From Gigaspora rosea (Eukaryota > Glomeromycota > Glomeromycetes > Diversisporales > Gigasporaceae): 64,000 nt of DNA. The notes below the pieces were generated by a model. That model was not told the origin of the DNA, made no database searches, and saw only the letters and a list, made by a program, of their open reading frames with translations. Positions 1-10,781 of this stretch are shown here, piece by piece; positions within the stretch are counted from its first letter, which is position 1, and each line of letters begins with the position of its first letter. The translations under genes and the position numbers were made by a program. The DNA lies in assembly GCA_003550325.1 (NCBI GenBank), contig QKWP01000699.1, forward strand, positions 166,703-230,702, given 5' to 3'.

Positions 1-109
1 GGGGGTATCTTCCACAGTAAATTACGGTATGTTTCTTTTCGGAATTTATCAGATCTTATAATAAGCAGAATCAGCTTTAATGTCCCGTATAAATTGGGTT
101 AATTTATTA

Positions 110-190
110 GCCAGCCAATCACATTACATTTGCTGGCTTAGTCGGCTAAGCTGGCTTAGCTGCAGCTGCCTTAGCTAGCTTAAATCACTA
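110..190. repeat. GGCTGGCTTAG-type hairpin repeat
   Basis: A GC-richer patch in AT-rich DNA with interleaved copies of AGCCAGC and GCTGGCTTAG on both strands, ending GCTTAAATCACTA. The same words recur at 9904-9937 and 11690-11765, where the patch also ends GGCTTAAATCACTA. It is therefore a short dispersed repeat able to form hairpins. No coding capacity is seen. Confidence 0.6.
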
Positions 191-759
191 TTCCATGATT
201 TCTGCGGCATTCTGTGAAATGCAGAAAATTATTGTCCCTGCTCGGATTGAGTAGTCATGTTTGTTTAACCAATTAGATGCATGATAAACATCACACATTT
301 TGTTGTATTGTGTCAGGAAAAAAAAATATACCAGATAAGGAATTATATTTGTCTATGCAATGGTTTAAATCCTTTTTTTCAAAATTTTTTGAATACTGCT
401 ATGACAAAAACCACCTTTTATTATCTTTAAAAAACAAAACGTGACATGTTTCTTTGCTGCTTGTCCAAGAACTTATTATAGGTGGGTTACTTGAGTTTAT
501 TTAAAAATTCAATTTATTCAAATTTATTCAGAAAGTAGCTTAAAAAGAAACAAAATTTTATATTCATTTTTTCTTTTTAAATTAGAATAGTTTTTTCTTA
601 AAAGTTTCCTTGGGCCCTCTACCTAAAGTTTCTTAAATATCAAAAGAGAGATATTGGTAGGTTCCTTCTTTAGGTAGACAAGAAAGCTGAGCATTATTGA
701 GGTTTATGGCAGCTTCTTTGTATGCAGCTCTTTTAACTTAAAAATAAATATGCTAAACT
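191..759. other. AT-rich spacer
   Basis: AT-rich sequence with homopolymer A and T runs. I see no open frame, repeat edge or RNA gene here. Confidence 0.5.
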
Positions 760-1010
760 CTAGGAGAACCCCAAACATATAGTACAGAGGTCATACATTA
801 CATGTTTCAGCAAAACCCCAAAATTTGAGAAGCAGAAAACCAGTTTTTGGCAATTATCTTGGCATCTAGTCCAATTTGAATGAACTTTTATTAAAATGAA
901 GCTCTTAGTAAGGCGTATCTAACAAAAAAAGTTTATTCAATTCTAATCACTGGATCAAAAGTTATTTAAATAAATATAGATTTGTTATTTTTAGCAAATT
1001 AAGTTAAAAT
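760..1010 (-). repeat. Dispersed repeat, inverted copy of 49760-50410
   Basis: The reverse complement matches the repeat at 49760-49936 plus 50338-50410, including the words ATAGTACAGAGGTCATAC, AAAACCCCAAAATTTG and GGCAATTATCTTGGCATC. This copy is uninterrupted, while the other holds a SINE-like insertion. It therefore serves as the empty-site reference for that insertion. Confidence 0.65.
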
Positions 1011-2021
1011 TTTGCCAAAATCCAGTTATGACCTATATGAGAGATGTCTGGGGTCCTACTCTAGCCTTTGAGAACTACTTTGGGCACTTTGCACCTGATA
1101 AGGGGCCTTGAACAAATATCCATGTTATTGGCAATGTTGTTTATGGTGTCCACCACAGGATCATCTTCTAGCAGTAATGTTCACCCGCAGAAATGGAGGA
1201 TACAACTACGGGTTGTTATAAACCTGGTTATAGGATACACCATTACGTGGTGACTAGGATGAGTAAGCTAATATTTTTAGCTGAAACTAAAGTATCCTAT
1301 TAAATTTTTATTTTATTTTTATTTTATTTTTTTTAAGTTATTTGATTAATAATAAATAAAAATTAGTTTTTTTAAATTTGTACTATTTAAAAATAAAATA
1401 TGTAATTTGAATAAAAATGTAATAAAAGTATGTAATATCTAAATAAATTAATAAATCAATTTGTTTATCAATAAAATATATTTAAAAAAAAAATTATCAT
1501 AATAATTTTTTAAAAAGTGTGCACGAAAATAACCAGTAGCATTATTTGACATCAATCATTAGGTAATTCTAGCTGATAAGGTAGCGATTTTTTTATTAAT
1601 GACTTATTATTTATAATTCGAAAAGTTTTCACTTTTATGATTAATTGGTTACATATTCAATATAACTATCTAATATCATTTTATTGAAAATATCTGCCTA
1701 GTAGCCAAATCATTCTGAGCTTCTTAATTTTCTGAAGTTTTAATAATTTAGTATTAATTTAACATATATATATTTTTTTTTTGAGTTTAACGCTATTGAC
1801 TGAAAGTGGAATAAATATTTGGGTTTTGGTTATTATCCCAATGAAATAGATTCCCCAGTTCCTAAACTATGTAGTAATGTTATATTAAAAAAAAAAAAAT
1901 TTTCCCCAATTTCTTAAAAAAAAAAAAAAAAAAAAAATGAGTAAATTTAAAAAATTTATTATCATTTTTTTTTTTGATTTATTTTTTGTTAATACTGACC
2001 TGTCATGTTCTTTGGATATAG
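1011..2021. other. AT-rich spacer with homopolymer runs
   Basis: Mostly AT-rich, with long A runs near 1890-1940 and T runs near 1950-1990. A weak frame at 1068-1250 has no recognisable motif and is not called. Nothing else is supported. Confidence 0.45.
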
Positions 2022-2141
2022 TCAGTTTGACACGTTACCCTTTGGCAATGAAATTGAAGGCTTGTTACCCTCACCAATAATAAAGTCATTAGTTAACAGC
2101 ATAGCGAATTGCCTATCTACAGCATCCTTAACATGGATAAT
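2022..2141 (-). CDS. Coding-like terminal exon, product unknown
   Basis: Read on the minus strand, an acceptor (TTATATTCAG) ends at 2142. It is followed by 39 codons with balanced amino-acid use, unlike the AT-rich junk around it, and then TGA at 2024-2022. The peptide starts [12 protein letters not shown] and ends LPKGNVSN. The exon is in phase 0, so it could be joined after any phase-0 exon. The upstream gene on this strand is the BTB-BACK locus with its phase-0 micro-exon array, so this may be that gene's last exon. However, 1.4 kb without a clear exon lies between them. It could equally belong to a separate, mostly lost gene. No family is recognised. Confidence 0.4.
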   Translation of the reverse strand: MIHVKDAVDRQFAMLLTNDFIIGEGNKPSISLPKGNVSN

Positions 2142-3565
2142 CTGAATATAAATGATAAATAATTAATAACGTATAAAATTTATAACATTGTAAACTATTA
2201 AAATTTCATACCAAAACCTCCAACATGCAACATGTCGTTCATGATGAGTTACTACTCCAACCAGTTAAGAAATAAAATTACAGATTTATTTATTAAACAT
2301 AGAGGTTTGAAATCATCTATTAAAAACTAAATAGTGTTCTGCATAGGATTGTTATAATTCAATTTTGAGATAGAATCTGTTTTAAATGTAAGTATGTTTT
2401 ATTTGATTAATTTACTGACAATTATTTAAGATACCATATTTACTAATATTTATTTTATAGATATTAATTTATAGAAAAGTTTATTTATAGATAGTATATT
2501 TTATTAATAGTTCATATTATAGATAAAATATTTATAGTTATTGTGCACGAAGTGCACGAAGCGCACGATAACTATAAATTAGCATTAGGTTTAGGAATTA
2601 TACCAGATCAAGTATAGTATGGCAAAAGAAATTATAGTAAATCAGTGGTATAGGTGAATAAATCAGTATAATACAACAATAATATCATAATTCCTATTGT
2701 AATCCTAACGTTAATATCTGGTATTGATTTTGGTGGAATGACTGATTCACCATTTTTGGATTTTTAAATCATAAAATAATATTTCGACGATTAAGCAACA
2801 AAGTAATTACTGCTTTTAATAATGAATAATGATTCTTTCCGGGTAAATAGAAAGAGAAGATTACAATATGCTGTTGAAGAATTCATGATTACCCAGATAA
2901 TAATATTTATTTTTCATAATGAAATACTGTTAAACCTCCCAAAACTGATATCAGTATTGAGAGGTTGTCGATTTGAAAATATCAACCTATTAGATTTATA
3001 TAACGGAAACGAATCAGATTTTGACAGGTTATCGATTTTGACAGTATCAGGTTGGAAGTTTCAACAATAACTACTTTATATGAAAATACAGCAATTGCAA
3101 AACAGATGACTAATCCATTCATTGAAATTATTGATAACAATATTCGCAAGACTTTTAACTAAAAATTATTCAGGAATAGATTATAACAAATGTCAAATAA
3201 ACGAGCTTAAAATTGTTACGATAAAAGTAGATTGCATTAGATAAAAGCACCGAATTGTATATAGCCGTCGATTAAAATGAAAATTTTCAGGCATTTATAG
3301 GTTCTATTTTCCTAATACAGCAATAGCAAATAATTATATAAAATTGCAAATGAAAATTCTAATTAGATGTTGGAAAATTCTTAACATATATACAAACCTC
3401 TTTGTATAAAAATATATACATTTAAAAGCACTGCAATATCTTTAGCTATTAACAGAAATATTATTTTTTCCGATCATCTATTAACTATAAATAGAAATCC
3501 AGTTGGTTAAAATTTATATCATATTTTAAAATAAAGATGCTAGTTCGTATCAAAATTATATTTAC
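2142..3565. other. AT-rich region between array and terminal exon
   Basis: On the minus strand, part of 2200-2300 reads as open for a short stretch but has no convincing splice sites. A possible last small exon ends near 3430. A hairpin at 2532-2577 has 15-bp arms (TTATAGTTATTGTGC and GCACGATAACTATAA, one mismatch). Otherwise there is nothing I can support. Confidence 0.35.
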
Positions 3566-6500
3566 ATAATTTTGTAGCTTAATAAATTATATATTAATAC
3601 GTATATTCAATATTTAAAAAAATTTGTATTTTATACTTACGACCTAGTTAATTAAAGTTAAAACCAATTAGAATATAAATTATTGTAGGATTATTTATAA
3701 AAATATACTTACAATCTATGTTTTGTTAATTAATTAAATAGGATAATAATAGTTAGTATATATATTAAAAAATTTTCATTTATTTTACTTACCACCTAAT
3801 TTAAAATTAGTATAAAGCTATTAATTTTAAATTGTAAAATTAGTAAAAAAGCATTTAAATTTTTTATATTTACAATCTAAAAATACAATAATATATTATT
3901 AATTTGTTGGATAAAACGAAAACAAATTACAATAATAGAAGTTATATTTACTGCCTAATAATATAAAAATATTTATATAAACAAATATACATCTTAACAA
4001 AATTTTTTATATTGTCAATATACTTACAGACTAATCGTTTGGTAAATTGTGTGTAATAATTTTAATTAATGTTAATAAAATAAATTGTTATAAGTATTAT
4101 TAAAAATAAATTAACCTACTTTCTAATAATTTATAATAAATAAAAACTTTATTAGTTACAAATTAATAAAAATATTCTATAAATCCATATTTACCTCCTA
4201 ATAAAATACAAATTAATTAATTATAGATAATAATTTTTCAATTAATTAATAGTATAATTTTAAACTTGCCTTTAGGTGCTTTAATAGAAATATACGGTAT
4301 TAGTATTTAAATTAGATAAATTACTATAATATTCGACTTAAAACAAAATATTGAATTGATACTCATTCTTACCAACTAATAATTAATTAAACAAATATAA
4401 AAATTAATTTGAAATTTTTAACTTAAAATAATAAATTTTTTTTAATTAAAAGACTACACTACCCCCTGAAAATATAAAAATATAAAAATATAAAATTCAA
4501 GTTAGAAATTATAAGTTAAAATAATTAATATAGTATATAAATTTGAATACTTACAAGCTGTATAAATTCATTTATAGATATGCAAATTGAATTATAAAAA
4601 ATTATAGGTTAATAAATAAATGTAAGTGTCAAATAAATACAATTGTCAAAACACGAAGTAAAGTCATAACTACGGCAAAATAGAGCTTCGAATATCAGTA
4701 AGGCTCTATCACACTTTGCCATTACCAGCATTCAAATACTATGCGCAAAATTCAACCAATCAGACTGAACTCGCAAATACTTTAGTTATTTATACTTCAT
4801 GCCTTCTAACTATTAAATATATTAAAGGTTTATACTCACATCCTGATAATTTAATGATAAAAATTTTAATTGGTAAGTTTTACTAATTATAATTTTCAGT
4901 TATATTTTAAGTTTACACTCACCCGCTAAGAATTTATTTAAAAATATTAATATTATAAATTAATTACTTCAAATAAATAATTAAACTTTATACTCACGGC
5001 CTAAAATTTAATCATAAATATCAGTTTATAGATTTTAAGGATCATAATTTAATAATTAAAAGACAATATTTTAAAGTTTATATTCACCAGCTAATAATTA
5101 TTAATAAACATTAATTTGATAAGTTTTGAAATGAAGTTTAACGATGTAAAATTAATAATAAAATTAACACTTACTTTCTAATAATTAGAAATAAAATATT
5201 GATAAGTTTTAAGAATTTTAATTTAACGAATTGTAATAAATTTATACTTACTGACTAATAATTTAATAATTAAAATATTAGTAAGTTTTTTAAGGAATAT
5301 AGTTTAATAATTTAAAATAAATATTAAAATTTATATTTACTTTCTGAAAGTTAATAATAAAATAAATATTATTAATTTTAAGAATTATAATTTAACGATT
5401 TAAAGTAAATATTAATGTTTATATTACTTTCTATTAATTAAAATAATTATTAATTAATAATTTTTAATTATAATTTGACAATTAAAATAAATATACTATA
5501 CTGAAATTTATACTTACTACCTAATAATTTATTAATAAAAATATTAATATTAAAGTTTAACAATTAAAATTAACTATTTAAAAGTTTATACTTACTATCT
5601 AATGAATTAATAATAAAATTATCAATTAGCCAGTTTTAAAATTATATTTTAAAATACAGTAATAGCGGATAAATATATTAAAAGTTTATACACACAACCT
5701 AATAATTTAATATTAAAATATTAATAAATGTTTATCGAAAATTATAATTAAACAATTAAAATAATAATATACTTACTATCTAAATATTTAATATCAGAAA
5801 GTTAATTAAAAAGCTTATTAAAAATTTATAATGAAATCAATAAATAAAAGCTTAATATTTATACTTACAGCCTAATAATTTAAAAAAAGATATTAATAAG
5901 TTTAAATTTATAATTTAATAATTCAAATAATATATATAAATTTATACTTACAGTCTAATAATTTAAGAATAAAATATTATTATTAAAGTTTTTTAAAATT
6001 ATAATTTAAGACAGTTTTTATTTATACATTGTGCACATACATGGATATTATTAAAATATAAAATTAATATAAAGATATTGCTTTCTTTAAAAATTATTTA
6101 TATTTTAAAAGTGATTAAATTTTAATAAGCAAGATCTTTACAAAATTTTAATATAAATTACATTGTATATTGCTCTAATAATATTCGTAATTTATATTTA
6201 CAAGATTACAAATTACATGCTTTTCAAATTATTGTGATCAATAATCGTTAACCATAAAAAAAATATATTTTTTGCACTTTTTGTAAATAAAATTTTATAA
6301 CTTGTTTATAATTCTCAAGATTCCACAATCTTGTAGCATTGTCTCTTATAATATACTAAGTTGTGTGCTAAATCGGATAATGGAAATTCCCATTATTAAA
6401 AGAAAAAAAACGGAATTTTAATCTTTGCGTACTAGTATATTACTAGAGATAATACTACAGATTTAAATATAACGAAGAAACTTGGGAAATCTTATTTCTA

Positions 6501-7599
6501 GACAAGTTAGATTTAATTATAAAAAGTGCTAAAGTTTTTGGATATCTTTGTAATAGGCGATCATTAGTGACTACAATAACCTGAAAAGCATGAGAATGTC
6601 CATGTATACACATATAACTAAAGAGTTTTAGAATTTAATAATAAATTAATGTTTATACTTACAGGCTAATAATTAATAATAAAAAAAATAAGCATAAATC
6701 ATTTAACATTAAAATTATAAAAAATTCTAACAATTTAAAGATAAAATTTTGTATATGCGTATACTTACTACCTAACAATTATAATAAAATTTAGAAATTA
6801 AAAAAACAATTTCAAAACAAAATATAAAAAGCTTTATATTTACATTCTAAAAAATGTATACAAATTAAATGTTAATAAACTATAAAAGCTAATAAATAAA
6901 TTCAATTAAATTTATACTTGCCAGCTAATAATAAAATAATATAAATTAATAAAATTTAATAATTTAAATAATAAATCCTGAAACTTTATACTTGCAACCT
7001 AATAATGTAAAGTAAAATAGATGTATATAAAAATAAACGATCTGTTATTAATTTCTGAAAGCCACCTTTCTGATAATTAGTTATATAATTAGTGAAAAAT
7101 GTTGGTAAATAATTATCCGAAAAGTGGATATCAAAAAATGGTTCGCAAATAAATTGAAGAATAAGTTTTATTAAATAACTACATAGTACTTACAATCTAA
7201 TAATTAGTTCAAAAATAAAGCTCTAATAAGTAACAAATACTAAAAAAGACTAAGAATAAATTTATAAAGAAATATACTTACTGGCTAGTAGTTAAAAAAT
7301 ATATGTATATATAAGTAAAAAGTCGATTTAGGCAAAAAAAGTGTTATCCAAAAAAACTTACGACCTAAAGAATATAAAATTAAAAAAAAATAAATTATAA
7401 GGTTTGTAACTTTACTAAAAATAATTTTTATCAAGTATTTGAGGCCTCTTTGGACCTAAATTATATATTTTCGTTGTAAAAATTTTATACTTACATCCTT
7501 TTCCTTATAATTGATTAAAAATGCAAAAATAAGTACCAATAGGCAAATAATAATAATTATAGATCGTAAACCGACTATAAATTAAATATTACTAACTTC
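3566..7599 (-). CDS. Candidate array of about 39 micro-exons, mostly 3 nt, at 3' end of BTB-BACK gene
   Basis: On the minus strand the sequence repeats the pattern TTATTAG-NNN-GTAAGTATAA. The three central bases differ from unit to unit, while the acceptor and donor are kept. In transcription order the 3-nt blocks begin at (low coordinate, sense triplet): 7597 GAA; 7495 GAT (or 9 nt to 7503); 7362 GTC; 7282 CCA; 7194 ATT; 6996 GTT; 6922 CTG; 6844 AAT; 6769 GTA; 6663 CCT; 5952 ACT; 5869 GCT; 5777 ATA; 5696 GTT; 5596 ATA; 5518 GTA; 5428 AAA; 5341 AAA; 5252 TCA; 5175 AAA; 5088 CTG; 4998 GCC; 4923 CGG; 4840 GAT; 4555 CTT; 4463 GGG; 4373 TTG; 4195 GAG; 4120 AAA; 4028 TCT; 3952 GCA; 3874 ATT; 3793 GTG; 3713 ATT; 3641 GTC. 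Longer blocks are 4270-4278 (9 nt) and 3566-3577 (12 nt). Two further units (7067 AAA, 4803 AAG) have poor donors. The spacers are mostly 63-130 nt, the usual size of introns here. All blocks are multiples of three, all are phase 0, and none is a stop. Donors at 6996, 6922 and 4270 are GC rather than GT. That these are real exons is inference: the sequence shows only the splice-site architecture. Confidence 0.6.
4674..4722. repeat. Imperfect hairpin inside an enlarged array intron
   Basis: GGCAAAATAGAGC pairs with GCTCTAT...TTTGCC across a short loop. It lies in a stretch of about 280 nt between two array triplets, where the regular spacing of about 80 nt breaks down. It is probably part of a small insertion, but the edges are not resolved. 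Confidence 0.35.
6028..6616. mobile_element. MITE-like inverted-repeat insertion in one array intron
   Basis: Between the triplets at 5952 and 6663 the spacing jumps to about 708 nt. The extra DNA is bounded by inverted termini, TTGTGCACATACATGGATAT on the left and AATGTCCATGTATACACAT on the right (about 15 of 21 positions pair). No ORF is seen. It is best read as a non-autonomous element that entered one intron of the array and left the splice signals on both sides intact. The exact ends and TSD are not resolved. Confidence 0.45.
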
Positions 7600-7683
7600 C
7601 TAAAAGTTAGATAGACAAATGAATTATAATATATAATTAATTATAGTGAATAATTATTGTTGGACTGTTAAAAATAAACTTAC

Positions 7684-8995
7684 ATTACCTCTTAAATTCG
7701 TAGCAGAGAAGTTATATCTTGTTGAATTTGTAGCAAAAGTATTGCTTCCACTTAAATTTATAGCAGAAAAATTGTTTCTACTTGAAGCAGAGATATTGCC
7801 TTCACTTAAAGTTGTAGCAGAGATATAGTCATCATTTAAAGTTGTAGCGGCGATAGTTACAGAGATATGATCTTCATTTAAGGATGTATCAGAGATATTA
7901 TCTTCACTTAAAGTTGTATAAGAGATATTGTCTTCATTTAAAGCTGTAGAAGAGATATTATCTTCACCTAAAGTTGTAGCAGAGATATGGTTTTCACTTA
8001 AAGTTGTAGCCGAGATATCGTTTTCACTTAAATTTGTAAAATTTCTTGGTGGCAATATAGTCGAAGTAATAACCCTATTTGGAGCTGTCCATCTTGTTAA
8101 AATATCTTTCCATAAATTAGGCTCAAAGATTTGCTGATATGGATATAATTTATCCACAACATCTTCACCAGCAATTTGAAAATATCGAATATGAGGTAGG
8201 CAATTTTTCAAAGTATTTTTTAAGGCAGAAAAATTTTCATTATGCCATTGTGAAGATTCAAAATTTAGGTCAGGAGTTTGAGAAATTCCCCATCTAATAA
8301 CATAATCCCAAATTTTTCCTTCATTCATTCTTAGGTTGTCAAGTTTTAGAAGAGAGACCAAAGCATCTTCTGAAAGATTCACAAAATCTTCAGAATCAAA
8401 AATAATGCTCGGATCTGTAGCAATCATATCATTACAAAACTGTTGTAAATCTTTAAAATCATCAGTTTCCAAACTTAATCTATAAACTTTAATCATATTC
8501 TGACGCATCCATGATGCATTATTCTGAACTAAACATGCTTGCGCCGTATCAACTAATTCATCAAGACCAAAGTCTTTAGCAGTTTCTAAAAGCCCAAGAA
8601 TTGTAGGTGCATCGACATCGGTAAACAGAAGTACACCACCATAAATATATCTATACAATTCAGGAAAATTCAAATCGTATTAATGATTACAAAAAAAATA
8701 AATTGTAATTTATGAAAATATATGATTTAACTTACTTAATAATAATTTCAAAAACATTAACAGTAATTTGTGGTTTACTAATTGTTTTAAGATTCATTTT
8801 ATTGCAACTGGCTCTGATATTATCCAGCTCTTCACGAAGATAAGGACATCGGGAGTTCAAAATAATTGAATGGACTTTAAATGCATGACGGTTTTGCGTT
8901 GGACCAACTTCAATTATTACGTCATAATCTTTACCAGTTTCAAGAAGATTTGTTAAATCCTTAGAAAGTTTTTGATAGAATTCAACTTTAGCCAT
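7684..8995 (-). CDS. BTB/POZ-BACK domain protein, exons 1-2
   Basis: Exon 1 runs 8995-8736, starting at ATG 8995-8993 (MAKVEFYQKLSKDL). Exon 2 runs 8650-7684. The 85-nt intron (8735-8651, GTAAGT...TATAG) splits one Lys codon and joins VFEIIIK to YIYGG, which is exactly the continuous BTB sequence expected. BTB occupies roughly residues 15-115, with motifs YDVIIEVG, F.VHS.IL..RCPYLR and VFEIIIKYIYGG. BACK follows (ASWMRQN, FC.DMI, LL..DNLRMNE, WDYVIRWG, LKNTLKNCLPHIRYF). BTB-BACK proteins usually act as adaptors for Cul3 ubiquitin ligases or as protein-interaction scaffolds. Neither Kelch nor TLDc follows. Instead the C-terminus is a Ser/Thr/Asn/Asp-rich decapeptide repeat. Exon 2 ends in phase 0 at a GTAAGT donor (7683-7678) that leads into the micro-exon array; reading through the donor gives a stop about nine codons later. 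It is probably a real gene, and the 3' structure is uncertain. Confidence 0.85.
7690..8040 (-). repeat. 30-bp coding minisatellite (decapeptide repeat)
   Basis: About eleven diverged copies of a 30-bp unit lie inside exon 2 of the BTB-BACK gene. Each encodes a variant of TTLSEDNISA. The phase is kept throughout, apart from one short irregular spacer, so the frame stays open. The later units degrade to forms such as NNFSAINLSG. The peptide is polar, rich in Ser, Thr, Asn and acidic residues, and probably disordered. Confidence 0.8.
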
Positions 8996-8999
8996 TTGT

Positions 9000-9756
9000 G
9001 AAATAAAATGCAAAGTTTGAAAGAATGCAAGAAATAGCTGTTTATTAAATATCAAGATCGATATATCGGTATGATAACGATAAACATATTTTAGGCCCAA
9101 TTGTGTCACTCTTTACCATTATTATTTCTGAATAGCTTGCTTTTATTAGTCAAGTGATTTTCTATTGAAAAAGTACTGTTACATAATTTTGTTTTTATTT
9201 ACAATAATAGAATGTTCAATCCTACGTAAATAATGCTAATGCTGCCTAAAATTTTTTATCGAAGGCATAACTTTGATATAATCGTTGGAGATCGTATATC
9301 GCCAATTTTTACTATCAATTACAGAATCATCGTAGTATAGTACGTAAGTTTAATAACTAATTGCATTAAAAATCCCAAATTTATGAAATAATAAAATTCT
9401 CATGAAGAAAAACAAATCCCTTTCCTTCAATAAAAATTATAGAATCTTAAAAATGCAACTTTCTAGTTCATGAGTATTTTGAGAAACTTACATTATGATG
9501 TATGTTTGAATGTGCTAAAGAATCCATCTTTCACGTAACTTCAAAATTTAAATATTGAGTTACTTATAAAGTCTTTTTATTTTTGGTATGGCTGAAGAAC
9601 TTCAATTAAGAACACCTTTCGATCAAATTTAGAAATATCCCGCAATAGATGATCGAAGCGAAGATTTTAAATGGAATATTTCGAGGCAAATAAATTGAAA
9701 ATTGACATAGAATATATATCCTAGAGAATGTATATTTAACAATTACTGTATAAGCG
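9000..9756. other. Upstream region of the BTB-BACK gene
   Basis: AT-rich DNA containing the presumed promoter and 5' leader of the minus-strand gene. The frame continues upstream of ATG 8995, but the added residues lack BTB similarity, so the start at 8995 is preferred. No other feature is seen. Confidence 0.4.
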
Positions 9757-9937
9757 CGAAATAACTCGGGGCGTTATTTCGAAATCCGGCCCCCCTAAAA
9801 TAGCATATAGTGTCTCGAATTAGAGTCCGAATTAACACGCACCCGATATAACCTGCAATCGTTTGGTGTGACAATCCACAAATAGCGACTAAGACAGCCG
9901 CGGTTAAGCCAGCCGATATAACATGGTCGGCTGGCTA
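9757..9937. repeat. Two short perfect-arm hairpins in a GC-richer patch
   Basis: CGAAATAAC (9757-9765) pairs with GTTATTTCG (9773-9781). AGCCAGCCGA (9907-9916) pairs with TCGGCTGGCT (9926-9935). The second hairpin shares the GGCTGGCT words of 110-190 and 11690-11765. The patch is probably one or two decayed small elements. Confidence 0.5.
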
Positions 9938-10126
9938 ATGCCATAGGAAAAAAATTCATATGATAGGTTAATTTTTGTAGACTACTCGTGATTTCCTGTG
10001 ATAATTAACCAAGCAAATAAAAAGGTTTATCGTTTTAATATTAGAAAACGAAAAGAACAAGCTTACAAATTAATAAATGCAAAAAAAGAATTTGTCACAT
10101 TTTTAGACGTAAATTAATATTTACTA

Positions 10127-10780
10127 CTGTCACGATTCTCGTGACTTCGATTCGAGGCTTAGATAGTTTTTATTATTTTGACGTTTCATTTCTTTGTTTA
10201 TTTCCTTATTAATGTCATGCGATGTCATGAGGTATAAATCATACGATGAATTGTTGCTAACCAAGTAATTGCGGTCCTTTATTGTTGGTTTGCCAAGGAA
10301 GTAGGAAATCTTACGGGTAGGAAGTAGAGGGGGTTTTTTTCGAACGTTGTTCGCGCAATGCTGTGAAGCAGTTGTTAGATAAGGGATTACAAAAGAGTAT
10401 AGCGCTGTAGTTATAGATAGCGAAAATGTATTTAAAAGTTTAAAATTTTCGTTAATAAAGTTTTCTCAGACTTCAATGTCTTTAAATGAGTTTGAATAAG
10501 AATCGATTTCCCAGTTTTATTTCGTTTAATCTTGTTACGATTCGGTACATTATTCTCTTAATTCTATGCTTATCTATATCGAAGTCCCTAAAATTCTTTA
10601 ATTATTACTATTATTACCCTTATCCGTCGTTCTTTTCCTATTTTTACCCCATTATATTTCAACCGTCACCCTTGATAATTGTTATTGTCTCTTAAAAACC
10701 CTTATCTCTATTCTCGCATTGCATCTCTTAAATCACGTACATCAATAGTCCCGATTAAATTGATCGTATAACTCCCGATT
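10127..10780. other. Unresolved region, possible solo-LTR-like segment
   Basis: Starts TGTCACGATTCTCGTG and holds TATAAA at 10233 and AATAAA at 10454, an order compatible with an LTR. I could not find a matching right end or a clean TSD, and no retrotransposon ORFs flank it. It might instead be the promoter region of a lost gene. The small frame at 10486-10695 has no motif and is not called. Confidence 0.2.
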
Positions 10781-10781
10781 T

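Noticed and set aside
1068..1253. Possible gene fragment
   Set aside because: Short, no motif, and other frames look equally plausible.
3600..7600. CRISPR-like array of regularly spaced short motifs
   Set aside because: The spacers are AT-rich and related to each other, the conserved motif is a eukaryotic splice junction pair, no cas genes exist, and the genome is eukaryotic.
10127..10780. Solo LTR
   Set aside because: The TG start, TATA and AATAAA are suggestive, but no matching CA end or convincing target duplication was found. Kept only as an unresolved region.
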